This document shows, piece after piece, positions 8,571-16,530 of a stretch of 51,664 nt of DNA. How positions within the stretch are numbered: the first letter of the stretch is position 1; the number at the start of each line of letters is the position of its first letter. The stretch covers positions 1 to 51,664 of the forward strand of contig CANSKS010000015.1 of the NCBI GenBank assembly GCA_947647615.1, in the 5' to 3' direction. A program made the position numbers and the translations under genes. The stretch is from an uncultured Neglectibacter sp. GTDB taxonomy: Bacteria; Bacillota; Clostridia; Oscillospirales; Acutalibacteraceae. Below the pieces are notes generated by a model, which saw nothing but the letters and a program-made list of their open reading frames with translations, was not told where the DNA came from and made no database searches.

Positions 8571-8597
8571 TATACCACTTTGGCGAGGGGAATGCAA
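8569..8597 (-). promoter_or_regulatory. Sigma-A promoter of the MATE gene
   Basis: On the minus strand TTGCAT (8592-8597), a 17-base spacer and TATAAT (8569-8574). The leader is short, about 25 bases to the GTG. Confidence 0.8.
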
Positions 8598-8609
8598 CCG
8601 AAGGGAGGT

Positions 8610-9725
8610 CTAAGAAACCGAAGGGGTTACAAATTCCAGGTCGCCGGGAGAACAAAACGCAATATAGCTCTTTCCCGGATTTACGGAAAAGGGCTGCCCC
8701 TCTCCAGTGGTAAAGGTCAAATTGGAATATTCGTCTTCTTTTTTCCAATGTATGGGCACAACGGTTCCTTCGGAAACATAATAGCCTGTGCTGTTCTTCC
8801 CGCCGCGCCAATCTACATTCAAGCGGCCTACCTCATCTCGCACAGAAATTTCTGTTTCCAGCAGAAACAAGTTTTCAAAGCTAAGATTTTTCCCGGTTTT
8901 AGCATCCCGGTGGTCTTCCCCCGAAAACTCCTTATGGTAGAGGTGAGAACCCTCCTGATACCGGAAGGTGCTGAAATAATCGCCGCTGAACCAAATGGTA
9001 AGCTCTTCACACGCTTCTCCTTCCAGCGCTCTTGGCGTTTCCGAAAATTCAAAGAAAGGCTTCGTTTTGTGCACCTGAAGCTCGGTGCGCACTTCGTTCT
9101 CTTCTAAGGCCTGTTTCAGCCCCGGGCCGAAAAACATCCCGGTGTGTTCATAATCGAAGCCCTGCTCTAAGCGGTCTTCATCCCGGTAATATAAGCCGTA
9201 GGTGTCTTCCATACCATCCATACGGTCTATTTCTAAATAGTTCAGCACATCGGTAGCAATAGTTTCGTCCTGGCCCCAGTGCACGTAGTAGGCGTCGTAC
9301 CCAACGGCCAGAATGGGAAAATAGTAGCGGCAGCTGCGTATGGAACAAATTTCGGGCACAGCGGTATAATCGCCATAGAGGCCCATTAACCTGGTAACAC
9401 CGCCTTCTACCGGGATTTCGAACATCAAGTCTGCCTCGCTAATCCCATATTGGGGCAAAGATGCCCAGTTATTATTGATCATCACCGCCACTGGACGTTT
9501 TCCCATAGCCTCTGGGGACAAGGTGGCTTCTCCGGTAAGTAAATTGATATTTTCCGGCTTTGGTTCCTGGGTGGGAACAGGTGCCGGCGTCAGAATGGAA
9601 GGGGAGGAAGGGACAGGCTCCTCCTTCTGTGAGGAAACCTTCTCTTCCCCACGATACAAAAAACCACACCCGGTACAGAGCGTCAATAAAAGTGCCAGCG
9701 CGACTGTCAGAACCACCTTTTTCAT
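8610..9725 (-). CDS. DUF3048 (YerB-like) lipoprotein
   Basis: The 371-residue exported protein has a charged start, a hydrophobic helix and a lipobox (LCTGC near residue 19-23), followed by a Ser/Pro/Glu linker to about residue 60. The DUF3048 domain follows, with RPVAVMINNNWASLPQYGIS and ICSIRSCRYYF. YerB-type proteins are of unknown function. The start is the second ATG (9725) because GGAGGA touches the first ATG but lies 10 bases from the second. The gene ends 43 bases upstream of the MATE promoter region. Confidence 0.87.
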   Translation of the reverse strand: MKKVVLTVALALLLTLCTGCGFLYRGEEKVSSQKEEPVPSSPSILTPAPVPTQEPKPENINLLTGEATLSPEAMGKRPVAVMINNNWASLPQYGISEADLMFEIPVEGGVTRLMGLYGDYTAVPEICSIRSCRYYFPILAVGYDAYYVHWGQDETIATDVLNYLEIDRMDGMEDTYGLYYRDEDRLEQGFDYEHTGMFFGPGLKQALEENEVRTELQVHKTKPFFEFSETPRALEGEACEELTIWFSGDYFSTFRYQEGSHLYHKEFSGEDHRDAKTGKNLSFENLFLLETEISVRDEVGRLNVDWRGGKNSTGYYVSEGTVVPIHWKKEDEYSNLTFTTGEGQPFSVNPGKSYIAFCSPGDLEFVTPSVS

Positions 9726-9814
9726 ACAAACCATTCCTCCAAAATTCCATAATTCAGCCTTGAGCCCGCCAAATAGAGCTTCCTATGAAAGACGCCGAAA
9801 AAATACTATGGCGT

Positions 9815-10711
9815 TCAACCCAACATGTCTAAAAAAGCGGTCTCCGAAAGAATCGCGATCTTTTTCCCTCGAAGCACCGGCCCACCGGCAGGGACTACCA
9901 AATAGTCGGTGCGGGAATTCACCTGATCTTGGTTTACCCCTCCAACCTCCGCTACCTTGCGCATGGCATCGCCCCGCTTCATTGCCTTCAGCTCTCCAAC
10001 GATCACCACTTTCTTTTGATATAAGGGATGGCTGGTATCAAATTCTCGTTTCTCCGTTTTTATGTCTTTCGCCATCTCACGAAAATTCTTTCGAGGATAT
10101 AAACGAATAAATTCCTCTTCCGTAAACCTGCTTAAAGCCAAATCCCGTAAAGCCAAATAGCAGGCATGGGTAATACGGCAATCGACTTCCGAACGGTGCG
10201 CTCCTTCATAACTCACCCCAAAGGCCATGGCCAAGTCGGAAAGGCGATGGTGGGGCAGCTGCGGCATCAGCTTCCGGGAAAACCTTAAGGTATCTAAATA
10301 ATCGTTCAGAAAGCTCTTTTCCAGGTATTTTTCGGAGGCGGCCTGCAAAAAACCGATATCAAAGGGCGTATTGTGACCCAAGAGAATATCTTCCCCTAAA
10401 AAGCCGAAATAGTTTGGGAGTACCTCCTGGGGAAAGGGGGCGATCTCCAACATCTCGTTGGTAATTCCTGTAAGGCCTGTGATAAAGTCATCTACATAGC
10501 ATTCCTGCCACTCCCCCTTCCACACGGCCTCCTGAAGGTCTGGACGCACCAAACTGGAAAAGGTTTCTACGACCTCCCCATTTCTGACCCGCAGGGCCGA
10601 AACCTCGATCAACTGGCTGCCACCGGCGCTGAGTCCCGTGGTTTCCGTATCTACTACCGTATAATTTAAGGGCAGCGCTACCAAGCTCTTCCCTGCTTCC
10701 TTTTCACCCAT
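9815..10711 (-). CDS. DEDDh 3'-5' exonuclease with C-terminal BRCT domain
   Basis: The protein resembles the epsilon/PolC-type proofreading exonuclease. VVDTETTGL (Asp and Glu) is near residue 19, HNTPFDIGFL (Asp) near 113, and AHRSEVDC (His and Asp) near 170, giving a full DEDDh set. Residues 220-298 form a BRCT-like domain of the DNA ligase type (KKVVIVGEL, GGVNQDQVNSRTDYLVV). It is a stand-alone nuclease, likely in repair or DNA processing, rather than the replicative subunit. GGAGG precedes the ATG. Its start is 17 bases after the end of the MATE gene upstream, so the two probably share a transcript. Confidence 0.88.
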   Translation of the reverse strand: MGEKEAGKSLVALPLNYTVVDTETTGLSAGGSQLIEVSALRVRNGEVVETFSSLVRPDLQEAVWKGEWQECYVDDFITGLTGITNEMLEIAPFPQEVLPNYFGFLGEDILLGHNTPFDIGFLQAASEKYLEKSFLNDYLDTLRFSRKLMPQLPHHRLSDLAMAFGVSYEGAHRSEVDCRITHACYLALRDLALSRFTEEEFIRLYPRKNFREMAKDIKTEKREFDTSHPLYQKKVVIVGELKAMKRGDAMRKVAEVGGVNQDQVNSRTDYLVVPAGGPVLRGKKIAILSETAFLDMLG

Positions 10712-10728
10712 ATTCCCTCCGAAGCTTG

Positions 10729-12090
10729 CTAGCCTTTTTTATCTAATTTTTTAAAAAGACGGTAAAGCACCAAAGCTGCGGCCGTCGCTAAAATGATCTC
10801 CGCTGTCAGCTGGGCATAGGCCAGGCCATACAGAGGAAAGAGGAAATTCCATAAGAACAGCGCAGGAATTTCCAAAACGATTTTCCGGAGCAGCGCAAAA
10901 GCAAGAGAATTTTTTCCCAGACCGCAGGCCTGGAACACACCCACCGCCAAAAAATCGATACACAGGAAAGGGTTTCCCAAGCATAACCCCCTTAAAAACT
11001 GTGTCCCGTAGGCCACGATCTCGGAATCCTTCATAAAAAGGGAGATCAGCCCACTGGCTCCAAAATAATAGGAGAGGGAAACGACGATCAAAAAAGAAAG
11101 AGTGATCTTCATGGCAAAAGAGACGGTCTGTTTCATGCGGGCCGCGTTTTTGCTGGCATAGTTATAGCTCACCAAAGGCATAATGCCCTGGGAAAGCCCC
11201 AGTGCCACATGGAACGGCACCATGTTGAGCTTTTGGGAAATTCCCATGGCAGCCACGGCGCTGGCCCCATAGGAAGCCGTAAAATTGTTTAATACGGTCA
11301 TACCGGTCACGTTCAGCAGGTTTTGGATGGAAGCGGGAATTCCCACCGCGAAAATCCCGAAAAGAATAGATTTTTTTATCCGGAACATGGCGGGACGAAT
11401 ACAGACATAAGTATGTCCCCGCTTTACAAACAGCAAAATAAAAAAGTAAATACAGGCCACACAGTTAGAGAGGAAGGTAGCCAGGCCAGCACCCGCCGCA
11501 CCCATGCCAAAGCCCCAGGGCATGATAAAACAAGGGTCCAGCACAATATTTAAAAGGCAACCGCTCATGGTGCCCAGGCTGGCGTGAAGAGAAGCTCCCT
11601 CCGCCCGAACCAAATAGGCCATCACCACATTGAGAATCGCGGGGGTTGCGCCAAAGCTCACCGTCCATTTCAAATAATCCGAAGTGGCGGCAGCCGTATC
11701 GCTTCCGGCGCCCAGCAGCCGCAAAAGGGGCGTTTGAAACCCTGTATAGAAAGCAGAAAACAAAAGACCGCAAATTAGCGCGCAGTAAAAGCCGGTGGCC
11801 GAGCTGCGGTAAACCGTGTCGTAATCTTTCCTGCCCAAGCCCCGGCTCATCATGCTGGAAGAACCTACGCCGAACAGGTTATTCACAGCGTTAAAGGCCA
11901 AAATCACCGGCGCCGCCAAGGTGACGGCAGCATTTTGTATGGGATCGTTAAGCATACCTACGAAATAAGTATCTGCCAGGTTATAGATCACCATGACCAA
12001 AGAACTGATGACTGTGGGTACCGCCAGCGTCATTACCGCTTTGGATACAGGCATTGTTTCAAATAATTCTACTTTTTTGTTGTCTTCCAT
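10729..12090 (-). CDS. MATE family efflux transporter (MepA-like)
   Basis: A second MATE exporter of 453 residues with about twelve membrane spans. Family signs are PTVISSLVMVIYNLADTYFVG near the N terminus and MGISQKLNMVPFHVALGLSQGIMPLVSYN in the second half, a pattern typical of MepA-like Firmicute transporters. It is not a recent duplicate of the other MATE protein here; the sequences are clearly divergent. GGAGG lies 4-5 bases before the ATG. It leads a short unit with the exonuclease-BRCT gene. Confidence 0.9.
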   Translation of the reverse strand: MEDNKKVELFETMPVSKAVMTLAVPTVISSLVMVIYNLADTYFVGMLNDPIQNAAVTLAAPVILAFNAVNNLFGVGSSSMMSRGLGRKDYDTVYRSSATGFYCALICGLLFSAFYTGFQTPLLRLLGAGSDTAAATSDYLKWTVSFGATPAILNVVMAYLVRAEGASLHASLGTMSGCLLNIVLDPCFIMPWGFGMGAAGAGLATFLSNCVACIYFFILLFVKRGHTYVCIRPAMFRIKKSILFGIFAVGIPASIQNLLNVTGMTVLNNFTASYGASAVAAMGISQKLNMVPFHVALGLSQGIMPLVSYNYASKNAARMKQTVSFAMKITLSFLIVVSLSYYFGASGLISLFMKDSEIVAYGTQFLRGLCLGNPFLCIDFLAVGVFQACGLGKNSLAFALLRKIVLEIPALFLWNFLFPLYGLAYAQLTAEIILATAAALVLYRLFKKLDKKG

Positions 12091-12147
12091 AAAGCCTCCA
12101 AGCTCTCCGCTCTGTTTGCGAAAAAAGGAACGAATACACAGGAAAAG

Positions 12148-12513
12148 TCAAGGTTTTTTTGCATAGGCATAGCCAAAATGAATGGGGGGCGCCGTAACAG
12201 AAAGGTACATCAGTTCTTCTCCACCGTCGTTAAAAAGGCCATGGATCTCTTTTTCGGCAAAGCGCACCACGTCGCCTGCTTCAAAGGGCCGCTCTTCCCC
12301 TTCGGCCAGAAGCAGCTTGCCTTTGCCCCTTTGGGCATACCAAACCTGTTCGGAAGCTTCATGGATGTGCCTGGGCTGGCAGGCCCCAGCCTTCACATGC
12401 ACCTCGGTAAGAGTCACCCTGTTGCTGGAAGAATTCTCTGCATTTAAAAGCTGCCGCGACGTCACTCCTGGGTTCGACCATGCCTCAATACTCTTTGCAC
12501 TTATAAACTCCAT
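12148..12513 (-). CDS. Small single-domain cupin protein
   Basis: This 121-residue protein folds as one cupin barrel. Metal-binding histidines and Glu are in PRHIHEASEQVWY, followed by GKGKLLLAEGEERPFEAGDVVRF and a final histidine in EKEIHGLF. Cupins of this size act as isomerases, dioxygenases or ligand sensors, and the substrate is not apparent. GGGAGAG precedes the ATG. A 30-codon open frame with its own ribosome-binding site ends 26 bases upstream on the same strand. Confidence 0.82.
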   Translation of the reverse strand: MEFISAKSIEAWSNPGVTSRQLLNAENSSSNRVTLTEVHVKAGACQPRHIHEASEQVWYAQRGKGKLLLAEGEERPFEAGDVVRFAEKEIHGLFNDGGEELMYLSVTAPPIHFGYAYAKKP

Positions 12514-12539
12514 ACCGGCTCTCTCCCTGTTTCTATATT

Positions 12540-12632
12540 TTAGTTAAGAATACCATAAACAGCGCCGCAACGCAACTTTCCGAAATAGAAAATCAGGACG
12601 GCCTGCAGAACCGCTAAAACTTTCTTGCTCAT
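12540..12632 (-). CDS. Possible small hydrophobic protein or leader ORF before the cupin gene
   Basis: A 30-codon frame starts MSKKVLAVLQAVLIFYFGKL and ends in TAA just before the cupin ribosome-binding site. AAAGGAGAG lies 11 bases before the ATG. The composition (basic start, hydrophobic middle) would suit a small membrane peptide or a truncated transporter N terminus. I recognise no family. The length is short enough that chance is possible. Confidence 0.35.
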   Translation of the reverse strand: MSKKVLAVLQAVLIFYFGKLRCGAVYGILN

Positions 12633-12705
12633 ACTTTACTTCTCTCTCCTTTAATATCTCACGTCCTGCGTGGGAACCCGAAAATTCCGGAAAGGTCCCC
12701 CGCTC

Positions 12706-12799
12706 GGTTAAGCATACATTTCTGGAAGAATTGCAACTCAAAATAAGTATGTGAAAAGCCTTGAATTTTCCCGGTTTTTACTGTATGCTTAACCATACA
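12706..12799. promoter_or_regulatory. Divergent operator region with a repeated TGTATGCTTAACC box
   Basis: GGTTAAGCATACA (12706-12718) is the exact reverse complement of TGTATGCTTAACC (12782-12794), 63 bases apart. The second copy extends to TGTATGCTTAACCATACA (12782-12799), itself a 6-bp dyad. A related ATGTATACTT lies near 12828-12837. The boxes face the cupin/small ORF on one side and the HD gene on the other. Confidence 0.55.
12761..12789 (+). promoter_or_regulatory. Sigma-A promoter of the HD-domain gene
   Basis: TTGAAT (12761-12766), a 17-base spacer and TATGCT (12784-12789). The -10 box lies inside the dyad described in this region, so repressor occlusion is likely. The leader to 12912 is about 115 bases. 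Confidence 0.55.
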
Positions 12800-12911
12800 A
12801 ACAGTTCTGCGTATTCAGTCCGGAAATGTATACTTTTTCTGGATTTTGTGATATATGGGAAAATTCCTTCATGAATTTTAGAAAGTCTTTATTTACGAAA
12901 AGGAAAAGCAT

Positions 12912-13397
12912 ATGGAAAACAGGCTTGAACGTTTGCGCGACGAAATAGATCTTCTGATTTTAGAAAAGAATCCAGAAAGAAACCACCATAAGCTTCGCTT
13001 GTATATTTCTCATATGTACGGAGTAGCCCGGTTCTGCACCCTCCTCGCCATGAAACGAAATTTAGATATAGAACTGGCTACTACCTGTGGCATGCTGCAC
13101 GATATTTACTATATGACAGGCGGAAGCACTGCAGCTCACGCCCTAAAGGGAGCCAACCAGGCAAAAGAAATATTGCAGTCCCTGAATGAATACAGCCAGG
13201 AAGAGATAGACACCATTACTACTGCCATAGCAAGACATAGCGAAAAAGGCACGATTCACAGCCCTTACGACGAACTGCTAAAAGACGCCGACGTAATGGA
13301 CCATTGCCTGTATAACACTGGTTTTCCCGTTAGCGAAAAGGAAACGGCACGCTACCAAAGCCTACTGGCAGAATTCGGAATGGACTCTCCCTGCTAA
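12912..13397 (+). CDS. HD-domain metal-dependent phosphohydrolase
   Basis: The 161-residue protein has an HD signature: a first histidine in YISHMYGVARFC, the HD pair in CGMLHDIYYMTGG near residue 59, a further His in AIARHSEKG and Asp in LLKDADVMDH. This is the uncharacterised small HD type found throughout Clostridia; likely substrates are nucleotides or other phosphoesters. AAGGAAAA precedes the ATG. It is transcribed from a promoter overlapped by an inverted repeat and stands alone, with a hairpin after the gene. Confidence 0.83.
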   Translation: MENRLERLRDEIDLLILEKNPERNHHKLRLYISHMYGVARFCTLLAMKRNLDIELATTCGMLHDIYYMTGGSTAAHALKGANQAKEILQSLNEYSQEEIDTITTAIARHSEKGTIHSPYDELLKDADVMDHCLYNTGFPVSEKETARYQSLLAEFGMDSPC

Positions 13398-13420
13398 AAT
13401 AACTGCTTTCGAAAGCCGAA

Positions 13421-13447
13421 AAAGGAACCGAGGCTTTTCTTGGTTCC
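13421..13447 (+). terminator. Hairpin after the HD gene
   Basis: AGGAACC and GGTTCCT pair around a 12-base loop between 13422 and 13447. The following tract is C/T mixed rather than pure T, so termination may be weak. Confidence 0.4.
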
Positions 13448-13452
13448 TCCTC

Positions 13453-13481
13453 TTGACAAGCCGGAACGCTTAGGGTATGAT
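13453..13481 (+). promoter_or_regulatory. Strong sigma-A promoter of the rsgA-like leader
   Basis: TTGACA (13453-13458), a 17-base spacer and TATGAT (13476-13481). It drives a leader of about 340 bases before the RsgA-like GTPase gene. Confidence 0.85.
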
Positions 13482-13525
13482 ACTGTTTAAGAACCTTAGC
13501 TACAAAAAGGAAAGGAGACATTATT

Positions 13526-13558
13526 ATGTTTGTATTTTGTGAGGCTTTTAAAATTTAA
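13526..13558 (+). CDS. Leader peptide MFVFCEAFKI
   Basis: Ten codons with a very good ribosome-binding site (AGGAG, 8-base spacing), placed about 38 bases after the likely transcription start and followed by mutually arranged hairpins and two terminators. This layout matches ribosome-stalling leaders that control antibiotic-response genes. The peptide itself is not one I recognise. Confidence 0.65.
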   Translation: MFVFCEAFKI

Positions 13559-13561
13559 TAA

Positions 13562-13731
13562 ACTGTGGCGCATGGTGGGGCCTAAAACAAATTGGCTGCC
13601 ACAGTGCCGCTATTCGTAGCCTTTCGTGAACACTATAACTGCCGGTTGTAGCGCACTTTAGGTGTGCTATTTTTATTTTTGAAATACCGCAGGAGCGCGC
13701 TGTAAGGAGGGTTGCTTTCTGCGGTATTTTT
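13562..13731 (+). promoter_or_regulatory. Attenuator: stem plus two tandem terminators upstream of the rsgA-like gene
   Basis: ACTGTGGC (13562-13569) pairs with GCCACAGT (13598-13605). Terminator 1 is TAGCGCAC/GTGTGCTA (13649-13669) followed by TTTTTATTTTT. Terminator 2 is AAATACCGCAG (13682-13692) with CTGCGGTATTT (13719-13729), then TT. Both lie between the promoter and the coding region, so most transcripts should stop early unless a stalled ribosome rearranges the leader. Confidence 0.72.
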
Positions 13732-13766
13732 GCGCCCATTTCCAGGCAGCACAAGGGGGTATGTCT

Positions 13767-13814
13767 ATGAAACGGAATTGGCATAAGGAGAATGGAAAAG
13801 AAACAGAGACTTAA
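13767..13814 (+). CDS. Second short ORF before the rsgA-like gene
   Basis: MKRNWHKENGKETET, 15 codons, with AAGGGGG 7 bases upstream. Its stop codon (13812-13814) directly abuts the AAAAGGAG ribosome-binding site used by the GTPase gene, which would couple translation of the two. An ATG at 13761 is too close to the ribosome-binding site. It could be a chance frame. Confidence 0.4.
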   Translation: MKRNWHKENGKETET

Positions 13815-13830
13815 AAAAGGAGACGATTGT

Positions 13831-14895
13831 TTGAATTTAGAAGATTACGGGTTTAATCCCACCTCTATGGAGGCTTTCGAGACTACCGGCAGACTTCCGG
13901 CCAGAGTTACTTCTGTTCACAGGGAGCGGTTCGGTTTATTGTGTGAACACGGGGAGACCTACGGAAGGCTAAAGCCGGGAGCGTACTACGCCGGTACAGA
14001 AGCGTTTCCCACGGTAGGCGACTTTGTATTGATAGCATATAATCCCATGGGTGACAGCCAAATAACAGAAACTTTGCCGAGAAAAACTGCTTTCTCCCGC
14101 CGGGACCCTACTCCCGGCCGGGGGGAACAAATGGTTGCCGCAAACTTTGACTATGTGTTTATCATGCAGTCCTTAAACCACAACTTTAACCCAAAACGAA
14201 TAGAGCGTTACCTCACATTAGCTTGGCACTCGGGAGCTTCTCCTGTGATTCTGCTCACAAAAGCCGACCTTATGGAAGACTTTACTCAGCAGGTGCGTCA
14301 GGCGGAAGCGGTAGCCCCCGGTATAGAAATACATGTGATCAGCGCTAAAACAGGGTATGGATTAAGCCGCCTGGAAAAGTACCTGCAGCCCGGAAAGACC
14401 ATTGTGTTCTTAGGGTCTTCCGGCATTGGGAAGTCCAGCCTGGTCAATGCTTTGGCAGGAGAAGAGCTCATGGCAGTAAGCAGAATTCGGGAAGAAGACA
14501 GCCGCGGCAGGCATACCACCACCCACCGTCAGCTTCTCCGGCTAAAAAGCGGGGTTATGATTATCGATACCCCAGGCATGCGGGAGCTTGGCATGTGGGA
14601 TATCTCGGAGGGGCTTTCCGAAGCTTTTACCGACGTGGAACAGTATTTTGGAAAATGCAAATTCAGCGACTGCAAGCACAATTCCGAACCCGGCTGCGCA
14701 GTGAAGGCCGCTTTAGAGAGCGGAGAGCTTTCCAGAGAACGCTGGGAAAGCTATTGCAGCCTAAAAGGAGAAGCAAAATATTCCGACGATAAAAACGCTT
14801 TCCTTCGGCAAAGGCAGCAACAGGGGAAAAGCATTGCCAAATGGAACCGGCAAAGAAAGGCTGCCAATAAAAAGTACCACGGCGAGATGTTCTGA
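13831..14895 (+). CDS. RsgA/YjeQ-type circularly permuted ribosome-associated GTPase (paralogue)
   Basis: RsgA proteins bind the 30S subunit and hydrolyse GTP during late maturation. The 354-residue product shows an N-terminal OB-like part, then G motifs in permuted order: LLTKAD (G4) near 141, SSGIGKSSLVN (G1) near 195, RGRHTTTHRQL (G2 region) and DTPGMRELG (G3) near 246. It closes with a zinc finger CKFSDCKHNSEPGC. The TTG at 13831 is chosen because AAAAGGAG lies 8 bases before it and the sequence then matches family N termini (NLEDYGFN). The leader-peptide attenuator upstream suggests induction by ribosome stress, unlike housekeeping rsgA. Confidence 0.88.
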   Translation: MNLEDYGFNPTSMEAFETTGRLPARVTSVHRERFGLLCEHGETYGRLKPGAYYAGTEAFPTVGDFVLIAYNPMGDSQITETLPRKTAFSRRDPTPGRGEQMVAANFDYVFIMQSLNHNFNPKRIERYLTLAWHSGASPVILLTKADLMEDFTQQVRQAEAVAPGIEIHVISAKTGYGLSRLEKYLQPGKTIVFLGSSGIGKSSLVNALAGEELMAVSRIREEDSRGRHTTTHRQLLRLKSGVMIIDTPGMRELGMWDISEGLSEAFTDVEQYFGKCKFSDCKHNSEPGCAVKAALESGELSRERWESYCSLKGEAKYSDDKNAFLRQRQQQGKSIAKWNRQRKAANKKYHGEMF

Positions 14896-14910
14896 AACAA
14901 CAAAAAACAA

Positions 14911-14955
14911 CGGAGGAAAAGGCCTGTTGGCAGGTTCTTTTCCTCCGCTTATTTT
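14911..14955. terminator. Bidirectional terminator
   Basis: CGGAGGAAAAG (14911-14921) pairs with CTTTTCCTCCG (14937-14947), followed by ATTTTT on the plus strand. It lies between the convergent GTPase and SLH-GDPD genes. Confidence 0.85.
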
Positions 14956-14973
14956 TCAGATAAATTTTGCTCT

Positions 14974-16530
14974 TTACCGGTCCAATTTCAAATTCTGCAA
15001 GTCTGTGAAAAAGCCATCGACTCCAACCTTGGCATAGGTATTCATATCACTTATACGGTCTACGGTAAAGGTTAAGACAGGAATTCCCATCTCGCGCCCC
15101 AACCGCCCGTACTTTTCCCGCATTTGATAAGGCGCTATTGCAATTCCGGTGATCTCCTTTTCCCGAATGAATTTCATGTTTCCTTCTGCATCTCGCCAGT
15201 CGCTTTGCGGCATGGAATAGATCATGAAGATCAAGTTCTGAAATCCCATCTGTTTAATGGGGTCGCACTCCGAACGCGTAAAAACATAGGGAATAAACTG
15301 GTTTTTCAAATGGGGATAGCGGGTGCTGATTAACCTCATGGCCTCTACGTTTTTTTCTTTCACATCTGGAATAATGCGAACCTCCGGATGCTCCTCCAGC
15401 CAAGGAGCCAAAGTATCCAGCGTAATAGGCGTATAACGGTCTTCAATTTTAAGCTTCAGGAACTCCTCTGCCGTCATTGCCTGGGGCCTTCCGTTGCCCC
15501 AGTTATGAATTCCTGCCAGCGTACCGTCTGTAGTCCAAGAAAAGTCCAGCTCAATTAAGTAGTTCCCATTCCAGTAGGATTCCTCCAGAGCTTCCAGGGA
15601 ATTGGTATAATAAATCAATTCCACGGTTCCTCCCGCATGCATAATGGTACGCATTTCATCTAAAGAACAGCCCCGGGAGTATTCCTCAAAGGCATTGTAA
15701 TAATCGTAAAGTATTTTGGCCGCCTCGGCACGGGTGGCCTTTTTTCCAGGATAAAAACAGCCGTTTTCATACCCATGCATCAAACCGGCGCTTGTGACGC
15801 CTTTTACTTCCACCGAGGCCCAGCTATGGATCGCCCAACTATCTAAAAAACTTACCTGTAAGTCCTTGGGCAAAAGTTTCCCCAAAACATTCCGGCTGAA
15901 CCGCCACAAAAAGACAGCTATTTGTTCTCGGGTCACAGGCGTATCCGGGGCAAAACGTCCTCCACCTACCCCATTGATTAATTTTTCCTTCAAGCCCCAA
16001 TAGGCATAGGAATAGAACCAATCGCTGCTTTTTACATCGGAAAAACTGGGCAGAAAATCCCGGTTTGCAGAAAGGGGCTTCCCGCAAAGCTCTGCCAAAA
16101 GCTTTAAAAATTCGCTCCGGGTAATGCTCCCTTCCGGATCAAAATTCCCGTCGGGCTTTCCGTTAATCATACCCCATTGAGTCAAAGCATTAACAGGCTC
16201 CGCGTACCAAGCGCTGTCCGGCACATCGGGAAAGATCTGGTACGGCTCCGGCTCTTCCGAAACATCGGCCTCAACTATTTGAGCTTCCATATCTTCTTCG
16301 GGATCTTTCGCCCCGTCTTCGCTGGGCGTTTCTGGCTCAGTTTCCGTTTCTTCTTCCGGCAATTCAGGTGTTTGAGCGGGTTCTAAATCTTCTTCGAAGG
16401 TGGAAGAAAAAACCTCGGAATTTTCGTTTCGCGTCTGATCCGGCAGTTCTTCTGCCCAGGCGGTGCTTGTAACACAGAGACACAAGCATATTCCCAGCAA
16501 AAAGGCCAATCCACTCTTTTTTCTCCTCAA
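14974..16530 (-). CDS. Secreted SLH-domain protein with glycerophosphodiester phosphodiesterase-like domain
   Basis: The 518-residue precursor has a signal peptide (RRKK, hydrophobic core, cleavage near AWA-E at residue 26). An acidic Glu/Pro/Thr linker follows to about residue 95. Three SLH repeats span about 97-150, 165-215 and 225-280 and would anchor it to the cell wall. Residues 297-518 form a GDPD-like TIM barrel: MHAGG in place of the usual AHRGG, ELDFSWTTDG and GIHNW. The first catalytic His is kept and the Arg after it is lost, so activity may be altered or directed at another phosphodiester. It stands alone between a terminator and a long intergenic region. Confidence 0.85.
   Translation of the reverse strand: MRRKKSGLAFLLGICLCLCVTSTAWAEELPDQTRNENSEVFSSTFEEDLEPAQTPELPEEETETEPETPSEDGAKDPEEDMEAQIVEADVSEEPEPYQIFPDVPDSAWYAEPVNALTQWGMINGKPDGNFDPEGSITRSEFLKLLAELCGKPLSANRDFLPSFSDVKSSDWFYSYAYWGLKEKLINGVGGGRFAPDTPVTREQIAVFLWRFSRNVLGKLLPKDLQVSFLDSWAIHSWASVEVKGVTSAGLMHGYENGCFYPGKKATRAEAAKILYDYYNAFEEYSRGCSLDEMRTIMHAGGTVELIYYTNSLEALEESYWNGNYLIELDFSWTTDGTLAGIHNWGNGRPQAMTAEEFLKLKIEDRYTPITLDTLAPWLEEHPEVRIIPDVKEKNVEAMRLISTRYPHLKNQFIPYVFTRSECDPIKQMGFQNLIFMIYSMPQSDWRDAEGNMKFIREKEITGIAIAPYQMREKYGRLGREMGIPVLTFTVDRISDMNTYAKVGVDGFFTDLQNLKLDR

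Noticed and set aside
13792..13830. ATG at 13792 as start of the RsgA-like gene
   Set aside because: GGAG is only 1-2 bases away, too close; the TTG at 13831 has a well-spaced site and matches the family N terminus.
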